Below, in pieces: positions 32,661-32,700 of a DNA stretch of 32,700 nucleotides. Within the stretch, counting starts at the first letter, position 1; each line of letters starts with the position of its first letter. The notes under the pieces are model-generated. The model was given only the letters and a program-made list of their open reading frames with translations, made no database searches and was not told the DNA's origin. The DNA is from Spirogloea muscicola. Taxonomy: Eukaryota > Streptophyta > Zygnematophyceae > Spirogloeales > Spirogloeaceae. Both the position numbers and the translations under genes were made by a program. The stretch lies in contig WELB01000188.1 in NCBI GenBank assembly GCA_009602725.1, positions 44,413 through 77,112 on the forward strand. The letters are read 5' to 3'.

Positions 32661-32700
32661 GTGCTAAGGACTGAGACAGCAGTAAGCGAACTCTCAGTAA

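Noticed and set aside
1-32700. CRISPR arrays, bacterial operons, tRNA or rRNA genes
   Set aside because: No regularly spaced repeats, Shine-Dalgarno-led gene trains, cloverleaf sequences or rRNA signatures were seen; genes are intron-rich and eukaryotic.

Overview
This window is eukaryotic nuclear DNA, most likely from a green-lineage organism, probably a green alga. The genes are split by many short introns (about 40-530 bases) with GT-AG and a few GC-AG borders. The proteins have plant-type architectures: a UBP1-like three-RRM protein and a PX plus Rubicon-homology protein. A TGTAA poly(A)-type signal follows one stop codon, and degenerate TTTAGGG-type (plant/algal telomere-like) sequence occurs inside the window. 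I identify families from recalled family features. No database search was possible, and the species is not determined.

Layout. Bases 1-1582 hold no gene I can support. Positions 1583-4278 (minus) encode a WDR4/Trm82-type WD40 protein, head to head with a 6-exon PX/Rubicon-homology gene at 4458-8165 (plus). This converges on a 22-exon gene at 8900-18825 (minus) for a giant protein of about 2,380 residues, from an uncharacterised family with macroglobulin-like segments. Next comes a repeat cluster (18945-21400) with three 5'-truncated LINE C-terminal fragments and dispersed hairpin modules. Then follow a YAE1-type gene (21428-22563, plus), an FAD-dependent amine-oxidase-like gene (22956-25196, minus; one apparent frameshift and one intron edged by telomere-like inverted repeats), an unrecognised coiled-coil/two-TM gene (about 25568-26878, plus, N-terminus unresolved), and a 13-exon UBP1-like RNA-binding gene (27489-31748, minus). 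The right edge (about 32340-32700) is another copy of the dispersed repeat.

Reading frames were checked by exon phase. The PX-RH gene (954 aa), the YAE1-like gene (251 aa) and the UBP1-like gene (473 aa) splice into uninterrupted frames from ATG to stop. The giant gene does so except at one unresolved junction near 16.1 kb. CDS coordinates are genomic spans including introns; exons are listed in each entry.

The genes do not form a pathway. They are mostly housekeeping genes: tRNA m7G modification, endomembrane traffic, Fe-S targeting to ABCE1, and RNA binding. First exons and 5' flanks are very GC-rich and later exons much less so. The three N bases lie in those GC-rich 5' ends. I see no bacterial-style operon, CRISPR array, tRNA or rRNA.
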